A DNA stretch of 44,100 bases, from positions 1-44,100 of the forward strand of contig JAFQQD010000015.1 in NCBI GenBank assembly GCA_017411435.1. The letters run 5' to 3'. This document shows, one piece after another, positions 15,155 to 22,801 of the stretch (positions are counted from its first letter, which is position 1; each line of letters begins with the position of its first letter). Below the pieces are notes generated by a model, which did not search any database, was not told where the DNA came from, and worked only from the letters and a program-made list of their open reading frames with translations. The DNA is from Clostridia bacterium. Its GTDB lineage: Bacteria; Bacillota; Clostridia; UMGS1883. The position numbers and the translations under genes were made by a program.

Positions 15155-17332
15155 TTACAGGTGAAGAACTCTCTCTTTGATTTCTTGTGTTCTTCCCTGA
15201 TTCCAGAACTGTGTTCCGATATATCCGCAGGTACGGCGTGCTACATTAAGCTTTGTCTGGTCAGTGTTTCCGCAATTCGGGCAATGCCATACAAGTTTTC
15301 CGTGCTCGTCTTCCTTAACCTCGATTTCGCCGTCAAAACCACATTCGTGACAGTAGTCACTCTTGGTATTGAGTTCAGCATACATAATGTTGTCGTAGAT
15401 GAACTTCATTACTGAAATAACTGCCTCGAGGTTGTTTTGCATATTGGGAACTTCCACATAGCTGATTGCACCGCCGGGAGAAAGCGCCTGGAATTTTGCT
15501 TCAAGAGCAAGCTTATCAAACGCATCAATATCCTCGGTAACATGCACATGGTAGCTGTTTGTGATATAGTTCTTGTCTGTTACACCCTTTACGATACCAA
15601 ACCTCTTCTGGAGAGCCTTCGCAAACTTATAAGTTGTGCTTTCAAGAGGAGTGCCGTAAAGTGAGTAGTCTATATTTTCCTCTGCTTTCCACTTTGCAGT
15701 GTACTCGTTGAGTTTCTTCATGATTTCAAGGCCGAGTGCCTCGCCTGCAGGCTCGGTAAGTTTCTTACCGTTTAAGCTGTATACACATTCCCAAAGACCT
15801 GCATAGCCAAGTGAAATTGTTGAGTAACCGCCGTGAAGGTACTTGTCAATCTTCTCGCCCTTAGGAAGTCTTAAAAGTGCACCATGCTGCCAGAGAATAG
15901 GTGCTGCATCTGAAAGTGTGCCCGTAAGACGCTCGTGACGAGCCTGAAGTGCTCTGTGGCAAAGCTCCATTCTCTCGTCAAAGATTTCCCAGAACTTTTC
16001 AATGTTTCCGCCTGCTGAAAGACCGATATCAACAAGGTTAACTGTTACAACGCCCTGATTGAATCTGCCGTAGTATTTGGGCTTTCCATCCTCGTCAACA
16101 AAAGGTGTAAGGAAGCTGCGGCAACCCATACATGTATAGCAGTGACCGTCACCGTTTTTGTCGATTTTGTTCTGAAGCATAATCTTTTCGGAAATATAGT
16201 CGGGAACCATACGCTTTGCAGTACATTTTGCTGCAAGCTCAGTAAGGTAATAGTATTTGCTGTCTTCGTGAATATTATCCTCTTCAAGCACATAGATAAG
16301 CTTGGGGAATGCAGGTGTAATCCAAATACCCTTTTCATTCTTGACACCCTTATATCTCTGACGGAGAGTTTCTTCAATAATGAGCGCAAGGTCTGCCTTC
16401 TCCTGCTCATTCTTGGCTTCATTAAGGTACATAAATACTGTTACGAAGGGAGCCTGTCCGTTAGTGGTCATAAGAGTTACAACCTGATACTGAATCATCT
16501 GTACGCCGTTTTTAACTTCTTCACGAAGGCGCTTTTCAGCAATCTGGGCAATCTTTTCTTCTGAATATTCTTCACCCAAAAGAGTCATCTCTTCTTCAAC
16601 CTGCTTACGAATCTTCTGACGGCTGATATCAACAAAGGGTGCAAGGTGTGTAAGCGAAATACTCTGTCCGCCGTACTGACATGATGCAACCTGAGCGATA
16701 ATCTGTGTAGAAATATTACAAGCAGTTGAGAAGCTGTGGGGCTTTTCAATCATTGTGCCACTTATTACTGTGCCGTTCTGAAGCATATCTTCAAGGTTTA
16801 CAAGGTCACAGTTGTGCATATGCTGTGCGAAGTAGTCAGCATCGTGGAAATGGATTATGCCCTGCTCGTGTGCGGCAACGATATCGGGAGGAAGAAGAAT
16901 TCTCTTTGTGATATCCTTACTAACTTCGCCAGCCATATAGTCACGCTGAACGCTGTTAACTGTAGGATTCTTGTTGGAGTTTTCCTGCTTAACCTCTTCG
17001 TTATTGCACTCGATAAGGCTTAAAATCTGCTCGTCAGTAGTATTTGACTTACGAACAAGCGCACGGTTGTAGCGATATGTAATATATCTGCGCGCTACAT
17101 CAAAAGCGCGCTGATTCATAATCTGGTCCTCGACCATATCCTGAATTTCTTCCACGCTTAATGAACGGTTCATATTTGCAGCAGCACTTTCAACATCTTC
17201 TGCGATACGCTTAATCTGGATTGCAGTCATACGGCTGCTGGGGACAACGCTTTCGTTTGCTTTAGTAACCGCGATAACAATTTTTTCAGGATCGAATGTT
17301 ACTTCAGCACCGCTTCTTTTAATTATTTTCAT
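15155..17332 (-). CDS. nrdD: Anaerobic ribonucleoside-triphosphate reductase, class III
   Basis: Reduces NTPs to dNTPs under anaerobic conditions with a glycyl radical. The 725-residue protein starts with an ATP-cone allosteric domain (MKIIKRSGAEVTFDPEKIV to about residue 95), followed by the ten-stranded barrel. CYTCMGCRSFL and SYHVHVTEDIDAFDKL lie in the core. The C-terminal end has a Zn site (YCHECGF and WHCPNCG) and the radical loop RRTCGYIGTQFW with the glycine at about 703. ATG follows GTTTTGGAGGG. The gene has its own consensus promoter and is followed by nrdG and dut. Confidence 0.97.
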   Translation of the reverse strand: MKIIKRSGAEVTFDPEKIVIAVTKANESVVPSSRMTAIQIKRIAEDVESAAANMNRSLSVEEIQDMVEDQIMNQRAFDVARRYITYRYNRALVRKSNTTDEQILSLIECNNEEVKQENSNKNPTVNSVQRDYMAGEVSKDITKRILLPPDIVAAHEQGIIHFHDADYFAQHMHNCDLVNLEDMLQNGTVISGTMIEKPHSFSTACNISTQIIAQVASCQYGGQSISLTHLAPFVDISRQKIRKQVEEEMTLLGEEYSEEKIAQIAEKRLREEVKNGVQMIQYQVVTLMTTNGQAPFVTVFMYLNEAKNEQEKADLALIIEETLRQRYKGVKNEKGIWITPAFPKLIYVLEEDNIHEDSKYYYLTELAAKCTAKRMVPDYISEKIMLQNKIDKNGDGHCYTCMGCRSFLTPFVDEDGKPKYYGRFNQGVVTVNLVDIGLSAGGNIEKFWEIFDERMELCHRALQARHERLTGTLSDAAPILWQHGALLRLPKGEKIDKYLHGGYSTISLGYAGLWECVYSLNGKKLTEPAGEALGLEIMKKLNEYTAKWKAEENIDYSLYGTPLESTTYKFAKALQKRFGIVKGVTDKNYITNSYHVHVTEDIDAFDKLALEAKFQALSPGGAISYVEVPNMQNNLEAVISVMKFIYDNIMYAELNTKSDYCHECGFDGEIEVKEDEHGKLVWHCPNCGNTDQTKLNVARRTCGYIGTQFWNQGRTQEIKERVLHL

Positions 17333-17375
17333 GGTTTTCCCTCCAAAACATTAATTATCAAAGTCGTGTACTCTA

Positions 17376-17404
17376 ATTATAACAACATATAGTTGCGTTG
17401 TCAA
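17376..17404 (-). promoter_or_regulatory. Promoter of nrdD
   Basis: On the minus strand TTGACA, 17 bp, TATAAT: a full consensus match. The predicted transcript begins about 37 nt before the ATG. A CAAC-N5-GTTG inverted repeat lies in the spacer and could be an operator. Confidence 0.85.
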
Positions 17405-17588
17405 TAGGAAATAACAATATATTGATGTTTTTTGATTTTTTTGCAAAAATGCTGATTTTTGCCTATATATAGGGGTTTACGGGAGATTTTACCCCTTTTT
17501 GTAATATAAACTTAACATTAAAAAGCACAATATCTTGTGTTTTTTTAGTACTATATATACTTTCTGTACATATTTTTTCAAAAATTTA
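17405..17588. other. AT-rich gap between nrdD and hpf promoters
   Basis: This stretch has no credible ORF. It holds a GCAAAAA/TTTTTGC hairpin (17443-17462), an AGGGGT/ACCCCT inverted repeat followed by TTTT (17471-17500), and the NrdR-box-like palindrome at 17525. It separates the divergently transcribed nrdD and hpf operons. Confidence 0.5.
17525..17540. promoter_or_regulatory. Possible NrdR box
   Basis: GCACAATATCTTGTGT agrees at 14 of 16 positions with the NrdR-box consensus ACACWAWATATWGTGT. It sits about 120 bp upstream of the nrdD -35, further than usual, and no clear second box at the normal 15-16 bp spacing is seen. It could instead be a weak hairpin, because T7 follows. Confidence 0.35.
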
Positions 17589-17617
17589 TTTACTAATACC
17601 ATTTTATATAGTATAAT
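17589..17617 (+). promoter_or_regulatory. Promoter of the hpf operon
   Basis: TTTACT, 17 bp, TATAAT. The predicted leader is about 80 nt. Confidence 0.6.
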
Positions 17618-17633
17618 AAAGGAAGAAAGAGAA

Positions 17634-17663
17634 AATCCGCCTCTGAAAATCAGAGTTTGGATT
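17634..17663 (+). other. Hairpin in the hpf leader
   Basis: AATCC and CTCTGA pair with TCAGAG and GGATT around an AAA loop, with a small internal loop (GC/TTT). It lies between the transcription start and the ribosome binding site AAGGAGGGG. It is not followed by a T run, so it is not a terminator. Confidence 0.5.
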
Positions 17664-17704
17664 ACTCCCTTTCAGTTATTACACCATTTTAAGGAGGGGC
17701 ATAT

Positions 17705-18232
17705 ATGAAGACTAACATCTATTTAAGGAAAGTTGAGCTTGGCAGTGAGAAGAAGGAAATGCTCATCAAGAAAATTGACAAGTTGGGCAAGTTCTTCAAT
17801 GACGAGGCCTCCGCAGACATTGTTGTAAGCGAGCAAAAGGACAAGATGATTGTTGAAGTTACTATTCGCACGGCAGATATGATTTACCGCGCAGAAGAGC
17901 GTAACGAGGAAATGTATAATGCCGCAGACGACATTGTTGATTCAATCACACGCCAGATAAGAAAGAATAAAACACGGCTTGCAAAGCGTCTCCGTGAGGG
18001 AGTTTCAAAGGATTTTGAACTCTTTACAGATATTCCCGAGGAGGACGAGGCTGAAATTAAAATTGTAAAGACTAAGACTCATCAGGTTAAACCGATGAGC
18101 GTGGAAGAAGCAGTACTTCAGATGAATCTTTTGGGACATTCTTTCTATATATTCAAAAATGCCCAGACAAACACAACAGATATTGTTTACCGCCGCAAAG
18201 ACGGAAACTACGGACTTATAGAAACAAACTGA
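17705..18232 (+). CDS. hpf: Ribosome hibernation promoting factor, long form
   Basis: Dimerises 70S ribosomes into inactive 100S particles in slow growth. The 175-residue protein has the N-terminal RaiA/YfiA fold (about 1-100, MKTNIYLRKVELGSEKKEML to the basic region ITRQIRKNKTRLAKRLREG), a linker, and the C-terminal dimerisation domain (KPMSVEEAVLQMNLLGHSFY, FKNAQTNTTDIVYRRKDGNY). This is the long type found in most Firmicutes. A strong AAGGAGGGG precedes the ATG. The stop overlaps the next start as TGATG. Confidence 0.96.
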   Translation: MKTNIYLRKVELGSEKKEMLIKKIDKLGKFFNDEASADIVVSEQKDKMIVEVTIRTADMIYRAEERNEEMYNAADDIVDSITRQIRKNKTRLAKRLREGVSKDFELFTDIPEEDEAEIKIVKTKTHQVKPMSVEEAVLQMNLLGHSFYIFKNAQTNTTDIVYRRKDGNYGLIETN

Positions 18233-18831
18233 TGATTAACATAAAGGAAGCTATTATTGTTGAAGGAAAATACGACAAGATGCGACTTGAGAGCATTTGC
18301 TCCTCGCCCATCTTCACCACTGAAGGATTCCGTGTTTTCAACGACAAGGAAAAGCGAAAATTTCTGAAAAGACTTGCAAAGGAGCGCGGAATACTGATTC
18401 TGACCGATTCTGACAGAGCCGGCTTTATGATACGCAACCATATCAAATCCTTTATAGATGAAGGGGAAATAAAGCAGGCATATATCCCTGAAGTATTCGG
18501 CAAGGAAAAAAGAAAAACCACAGGCTCTAAAGAGGGTAAGCTCGGCGTTGAAGGTATATCCGAAGAAATTCTTATCGAAATACTTTCGAAATATGCAAGT
18601 GATGAAATTTGCAAAGATAAAATAACAAAAACAGATTTATACGATGCACACCTTTACGGCGGCGCGCAAAGTGCCGCCGCACGCGCGTCTTTGTGCCGTG
18701 ACTTAGGTATCCCTACAGGCATTTCCACAAATGCTCTTGTCGATGCCTTAAATGCACTTATTACAAAGGAAGAGTTTTTATGCATGATGACATTACCCCC
18801 GAGCTTCATAAAAAGCACCGCGACAGAATGA
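18232..18831 (+). CDS. rnmV: Ribonuclease M5-like Toprim protein
   Basis: A Toprim-domain nuclease that in Firmicutes trims 5S rRNA precursors. The acidic Toprim motifs are clear: AIIVEGKYDK (7-16) and LILTDSDRAGF (about 54-64), followed by YIPEVFGKEKRKTTGSKEGK, which corresponds to the M5 basic segment, and a C-terminal domain common in clostridial homologues. At 199 residues it is near the usual size. It starts on the hpf stop codon and its last 52 bp overlap radC in another frame. The family is sure; the 5S substrate is by homology. Confidence 0.85.
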   Translation: MINIKEAIIVEGKYDKMRLESICSSPIFTTEGFRVFNDKEKRKFLKRLAKERGILILTDSDRAGFMIRNHIKSFIDEGEIKQAYIPEVFGKEKRKTTGSKEGKLGVEGISEEILIEILSKYASDEICKDKITKTDLYDAHLYGGAQSAAARASLCRDLGIPTGISTNALVDALNALITKEEFLCMMTLPPSFIKSTATE

Positions 18832-19478
18832 AAGAAAAGTTCCTGCGCGAAGGTTTTGATGCCTTTACTGATTATGAGATATTGGAGCTTGTACTTTACT
18901 ACGCAATTCCGCAAGGCGATGTAAACCCGATTGCGCATATGCTTCTTGACAAGTTTCTGACCCCGAGTGCCGTCTTCAACGCTTCTGTTGATGAGCTTTG
19001 CGAAGTCAGAGGTATTAAGAGGCACTCCGCAGTTTTAATCAAAATGATTCCCTCCCTTGCGCAATATTACGCTTCACTTTCGGCAAGGGAAAAGAAATAT
19101 ATACACACATCGCAGGATGCAGGTCAGTTCGTATGCAGTATGATAGGCTGTGAAAAGCGGGAAGTTTTCGCCGTGATTTGCCTTGACACGCAAAGGCGTG
19201 TTCTTGCATTTGAAATACTTGATGAGGGAACTGTGTCACAGGCAAATGTTCATCCCCGTAAGGTTGTTGCATGTGCGCTTAAGCACAATGCCTCGGCAGT
19301 AATACTTGCTCACAATCATCCGTCATCGGGCGCATATGCGTCAGAGAATGACAGAATACTGACAGCGCAGCTTTGTAATATTCTAGAGGGAATGGATATT
19401 GAGGTAATTGACCATATTATTTCAGTATCCACAGAAAAATTTGTAAGTATGGCAGACAGTGGTCTTATGCCAAATTGA
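18780..19478 (+). CDS. radC: RadC-family JAB-domain protein
   Basis: A conserved metalloprotein of debated function; the old link to DNA repair is doubtful. The N-terminal part has a helix-hairpin-helix region (YEILELVLYYAIPQGDVNPI, VRGIKRHSAVLI). The C-terminal JAMM domain has its metal ligands in LAHNHPSSGAYASEND (H178, H180, D191). Start at 18780 follows AAGGAAGAG, inside the 3' end of rnmV, suggesting translational coupling. 232 residues, normal length. Confidence 0.93.
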   Translation: MHDDITPELHKKHRDRMKEKFLREGFDAFTDYEILELVLYYAIPQGDVNPIAHMLLDKFLTPSAVFNASVDELCEVRGIKRHSAVLIKMIPSLAQYYASLSAREKKYIHTSQDAGQFVCSMIGCEKREVFAVICLDTQRRVLAFEILDEGTVSQANVHPRKVVACALKHNASAVILAHNHPSSGAYASENDRILTAQLCNILEGMDIEVIDHIISVSTEKFVSMADSGLMPN

Positions 19479-19493
19479 AAGGATTGATAGATT

Positions 19494-19928
19494 ATGACAC
19501 TTCAGCAGTTACAAAAAGATATGATTGCCGCCATGAAATCGGGTGAAAAGGTAAGAAAGAATGTTATATCTTCTCTTATCGCGGCAGTTAAAAAGTATGC
19601 CATTGATAATGGCGCACGCGACAACATCACAGAAGAAATTACAGATATGGTAATTCTTAAGGAACTTAAAAGCGCAAAAGAGCAGCTTGATACCTGCCCC
19701 GCAGAACGCGAAGACCTTATCGCAGAATACACCACAAACTTTGAAATCATTAAGGAATACGCTCCTGCGCAGATGGGAGAAGAAGAAATCAAAGCACTTC
19801 TTCTTGAGAAATTTGCCGATGTTATTGCTACCAGGAATAAGGGTATGATAATGAAAGCCGTTATGGCAGAGCTTAAGGGCAAGGCTGACGGAAAGCTGAT
19901 TAATAAGATTGTTGCTGACCTTTGCTGA
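19494..19928 (+). CDS. yqeY: GatB/YqeY domain protein
   Basis: A small helical protein related to the tRNA-binding tail of the GatB amidotransferase subunit. The whole 144 residues match YqeY: the N-terminal DMIAAMKSGEKVRKNVISSL, the middle YTTNFEIIKEYAPAQMGEEE and the C-terminal GMIMKAVMAELKGKADGKLI. Its cellular role is not settled, although tRNA association is suspected. It begins 15 bp after radC and is followed 4 bp later by trmK. Confidence 0.92.
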   Translation: MTLQQLQKDMIAAMKSGEKVRKNVISSLIAAVKKYAIDNGARDNITEEITDMVILKELKSAKEQLDTCPAEREDLIAEYTTNFEIIKEYAPAQMGEEEIKALLLEKFADVIATRNKGMIMKAVMAELKGKADGKLINKIVADLC

Positions 19929-19932
19929 AGCT

Positions 19933-20622
19933 ATGTTAAATATTGAAAAGTCACTTACGCCAAGACTTCGTATGATTGCGTCTCTTGTACCTGAATGTGA
20001 ATCGCTGTGCGACATCGGTACAGACCACGCGTATGTTGCGATTTATCTTGCGAAGAAAGGGATTGCGAAGAAAATAATTGCCGCCGATATTAAAAAAGGA
20101 CCTCTTATGCAGGCGGAGAAAAACATTGCCCTTTTCGAGGTTGATAGCAAAGTTGAAACCCGCCTTTCAAACGGGTTTGAGAAAATCTCAGTTGGAGAGG
20201 CAGAGTGTGCCATAATTGCAGGAATGGGTGGCGAAACGATTGCCGAAATTCTGGAAAACGAAAAAGGATGCCGTTATTTCGTACTGCAGATGCAGACTGC
20301 GCATAAATATCTTCGTGAATATCTTTCATCGCACGGATATGTAATTTGCGATGAAGCGGTATGCAAGGAAGACAGAAAAATGTACACCGCAATTCTTGCC
20401 ATGCGCGGAGAGGGGCAGAATCTTTCTGAAACTGAAAAGGAAATCGGCCCTGTTTTAATTAAAAAAAGGCCTCCCCTTTTCTACGATTATGTGCGGTACA
20501 GACTTTATGAAATAGAAACAATTCTTAAAAACATGAAAGATAGCACAAGTGGTAAGAAGGAGCATTTCATTTATCTTAAAGAAGAGTACGAAAAATTATT
20601 AAAGGATGATACAAATGGTTAA
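19933..20622 (+). CDS. trmK: tRNA (adenine-22-N1)-methyltransferase
   Basis: Methylates A22 in the D-arm of certain bacterial tRNAs with SAM. The 229-residue protein has the SAM-binding motif CDIGTDHAYVAIYL, ADIKKGPLMQAEKNI, and the catalytic-loop region IIAGMGGETIAEIL; the C-terminal coiled-coil tail (YDYVRYRLYEIETILKNMK) is typical of TrmK. ATG 19933 gives the usual N-terminus LTPRLRMIASLVP. Its stop overlaps the nif3-like start by 8 bp, a pairing of trmK and nif3 that is common in Firmicutes. Confidence 0.93.
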   Translation: MLNIEKSLTPRLRMIASLVPECESLCDIGTDHAYVAIYLAKKGIAKKIIAADIKKGPLMQAEKNIALFEVDSKVETRLSNGFEKISVGEAECAIIAGMGGETIAEILENEKGCRYFVLQMQTAHKYLREYLSSHGYVICDEAVCKEDRKMYTAILAMRGEGQNLSETEKEIGPVLIKKRPPLFYDYVRYRLYEIETILKNMKDSTSGKKEHFIYLKEEYEKLLKDDTNG

Positions 20623-21403
20623 ACTTGCCGAAATAATAAAACTGATTGAAAGCAAATTTCCGCCTGAATATGCCGAGGATTTTGACAACATCGGCCTTCT
20701 TGTCGGAAGGCGCGACAGAGAGATTACAAAAGTTCTCTTGTGCCTTGATGCAAATAAAAATGTGGTCAAGGAAGCTATAGAAAAGGGTGCTGAGCTTATC
20801 ATCACACATCATCCAGTCATATTTAATCCCATAAAGTGCATAAATGATGATACCGATTCAGGCGAGATGCTTGTAAGTGCAATAGAAAACGGTATTTCCA
20901 TATACAGCGCGCACACAAATCTCGACAGTGCACCAAACGGTCTTACCGATACCGTTTGTCAGATGCTCGATCTCTCCCCGATTTCAAATCTTGAGGGTAA
21001 TCTGGGCAGACTTTGTAAGGCGGAAAAAGGAACTTGCGCCAAATCTCTTTGCGAAAGAATAAAGAAGGAGTTTGGTATCGAAAAACTCTTTTCCACATTC
21101 GAAAAAGATAAGGAAATCAAAACTGTTGCTGTTTGTAACGGTGGCGGTGGCGGCGAGCTTGTAGATATTGCCAAGTCGCTTGGCGCTGATGTATATATCT
21201 CAGGCGACCTTAAGCACCACGAGTTGAGTGCACTTAAAACAAATGACAAGACTGAATTTATCGAAATGCGTCATTTCGACAGCGAAAAGATTGCGCCGTA
21301 TATTATTAAGGAAGCGCTGTTAAAGTCGTTTGGTAAAAATATTGAATTAATCGTAAGCAAGGCGGAGGAGGCTCCTCTCCTTGACACGGACAAAATATTG
21401 TGA
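20615..21403 (+). CDS. Nif3-like dinuclear metal centre protein
   Basis: A conserved NIF3/YqfO-family protein with a two-metal site, proposed to be a hydrolase (GTP cyclohydrolase-like) but of unsettled function. Metal ligands are in IITHHPVIFNP near residue 65-75, HTNLDSAPNG, and the C-terminal SGDLKHHE and EMRHFDSE. At 262 residues it lacks the extra PII-like middle domain of the long Bacillus form. ATG 20615 follows AAAGGATG, which lies inside the trmK coding end. It is the last protein gene of the hpf operon. Confidence 0.92.
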   Translation: MVKLAEIIKLIESKFPPEYAEDFDNIGLLVGRRDREITKVLLCLDANKNVVKEAIEKGAELIITHHPVIFNPIKCINDDTDSGEMLVSAIENGISIYSAHTNLDSAPNGLTDTVCQMLDLSPISNLEGNLGRLCKAEKGTCAKSLCERIKKEFGIEKLFSTFEKDKEIKTVAVCNGGGGGELVDIAKSLGADVYISGDLKHHELSALKTNDKTEFIEMRHFDSEKIAPYIIKEALLKSFGKNIELIVSKAEEAPLLDTDKIL

Positions 21404-21409
21404 TAAACT
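21381..21409 (+). promoter_or_regulatory. Possible rnpB promoter inside the nif3-like gene
   Basis: TTGACA, 17 bp, TAAACT, lying in the last codons of the preceding gene, about 35 bp before the RNase P RNA. The -10 is imperfect; read-through from the hpf operon could also feed rnpB. Confidence 0.45.
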
Positions 21410-21412
21410 GAC

Positions 21413-21442
21413 AAGCCAAAGGAGACTGGTCCCCTTTGGCTT
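21413..21442 (+). other. Hairpin directly upstream of rnpB
   Basis: AAGCCAAAGG pairs with CCTTTGGCTT. No T run follows, so it is probably not a terminator; it abuts the 5' helix of the RNase P RNA and may mark a 5' processing site. Confidence 0.5.
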
Positions 21443-21783
21443 ATGTGAGTAATCTGAACGGTCGCGGCAGTATTTTTATACTGATGAGGAAAGTCCGAGC
21501 TTCGCAGGACAGGATGCCGGAGAAATCCCGGTGGAGGCGACTCTAAGGAAAGTGCAACAGAAATAAACCGCCTGCCTCAGCAGGTAAGGGTGGAAAGGCG
21601 GGGTAAGAGCCCACCGACATTGCGGTAACGCTTTGTGCCATGTAAACCCCATCCGAAGCAACGCCGACTGGATTGGTCTGTCCGACCTATAATCCGAAGG
21701 GCGGCTGGAGCCATGTAGAGATATATGGCGTAGATAGATGACCGTTTTTAATGACAGAACTCGGCTTACAGGATTACTCATAC
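21443..21783 (+). ncRNA. rnpB: RNase P RNA, bacterial class A-like
   Basis: The catalytic RNA that removes 5' leaders from pre-tRNAs. Universally conserved segments are present in order: GAGGAAAGTCCGAGCTTCGC with ACAGGATGCC, GTGCAACAGAAATAAACCGC, AAGGGTGGAAAGGCGGGGTA with AGAGCCCACCG, and near the 3' end ACAGAACTCGGCTTACAG. The closing P1 helix is GAGTAATC (21447-21454) with GATTACTC (21772-21779), extended by outer pairs. Ends are set by P1 and are accurate to a few bases. A strong terminator follows immediately. Confidence 0.97.
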
Positions 21784-21816
21784 AAAAAACAGACTTCATA
21801 TGAAGTCTGTTTTTTA
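21784..21816. terminator. Bidirectional terminator after rnpB
   Basis: AAAAAACAGACTTCA and TGAAGTCTGTTTTTT form a perfect 15-bp hairpin with an AT loop and T runs on both strands. It ends rnpB and can also end the minus-strand AEC-transporter operon. Confidence 0.92.
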
Positions 21817-21829
21817 ATGTTTGAAAATG

Positions 21830-21861
21830 CAACAAAAATTGCCCCGTCCCCAAACTGTGTT
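21830..21861. repeat. Dispersed GTGCCCCGTCCCC-core repeat, copy 3
   Basis: CAACAAAAATTGCCCCGTCC then CCAAACTGTGTT: the core is the same as copies 1 and 2 with one change (TTG for GTG). The arm pairing is weaker (ACA/TGT). It ends 1 bp from the stop codon of the AEC transporter gene. Confidence 0.7.
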
Positions 21862-21862
21862 A

Positions 21863-22801
21863 TTATATCAAGCCAAGCTGTTTCAAAATAAATACCCACA
21901 TAAAAACTGTTATTATACAGATTGCGGTGCTGAAAGCAACTATCTGTGCAGCAAGGTCGCCGTCTCCGCCCATTTCTATAGCCATAGGGTATGACGATAC
22001 TGCTGTCGGAGATGCGAATGCCGCAATAAGCAGCGCCATATCGCTTCCGCGTATTCCAAGCATTGCTGCAATAGTAAAGCCAACAAGGGGCATAACTATA
22101 AGCTTTCCCGCAATTACAGTTATAAGTTGTTTAAGATTTCCCCTTACTGTGCAAAAGTTAACCGATGCGCCCAAAAGCACCAGCGCAAGCGGTGTAGCAA
22201 TTTTGGAAATATCACTTACGGCATTTTCTATTATACTAGGGAGCTTGATTCCCGAAACAAGCACTATGATTCCAATTATCGAGGCTATTATTAGCGGGTT
22301 TGTTATAATTCCTTTTAATATCTTTTTGATATTCGGCTTTCCGCCACGGAATATTTCAAGTGATAATACTGCAAATATATTAAGTACAGGTACAACTATT
22401 GCAACGGCAACGGCAACTTTGCCCATTACTCCGCCTCCGCATACAGACATACAGATTGGAAGGCCGAAAATAACAAAATTACTGCGGCAGATTCCCTGCA
22501 CCATAACTCCGCGTTTTTTATTATCCTTTTCAGTAAGTACTACATAAAGCATCGAAAAAAGAAACATTGTTATGACAATTACCACTATGTAGAGCGCAGT
22601 CGTTATGTTTTTTACATCGTCTATAGAAGAATTATATATGTTGTTAAATATAAGTACAGGCAAAAACACCCTGAAAACTGCACCGTTCATCTTTTTTACC
22701 GTAGCAGTATCAAAAATATGTATCCTCAGCAAAAATGCGCCGAGGAGCATCAGTATAAGAAGCGGTGCCACCACTTTGAAAGATATTATCAAATTTTCCA
22801 T
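21863..22801 (-). CDS. AEC-family permease (auxin efflux carrier type)
   Basis: A membrane transporter of 312 residues with about ten hydrophobic segments. It begins MENLIISFKVVAPLLILMLL and has the inverted five-plus-five helix layout of the Mem_trans family. Characteristic segments include GLPICMSVCGGG, PLALVLLGASVNF and AAFASPTAVSSYPMAIEMGG. Bacterial members move organic acids such as malate or malonate, but the substrate cannot be read here. The start codon shares one base with the stop of the preceding metallo-hydrolase gene, and it is the last gene of the murJ operon. Confidence 0.88.
   Translation of the reverse strand: MENLIISFKVVAPLLILMLLGAFLLRIHIFDTATVKKMNGAVFRVFLPVLIFNNIYNSSIDDVKNITTALYIVVIVITMFLFSMLYVVLTEKDNKKRGVMVQGICRSNFVIFGLPICMSVCGGGVMGKVAVAVAIVVPVLNIFAVLSLEIFRGGKPNIKKILKGIITNPLIIASIIGIIVLVSGIKLPSIIENAVSDISKIATPLALVLLGASVNFCTVRGNLKQLITVIAGKLIVMPLVGFTIAAMLGIRGSDMALLIAAFASPTAVSSYPMAIEMGGDGDLAAQIVAFSTAICIITVFMWVFILKQLGLI

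Noticed and set aside
17405-17704. raiA noncoding RNA motif upstream of hpf
   Set aside because: The region is AT-rich, the predicted leader is only about 80 nt, and the large multi-helix structure is not present.
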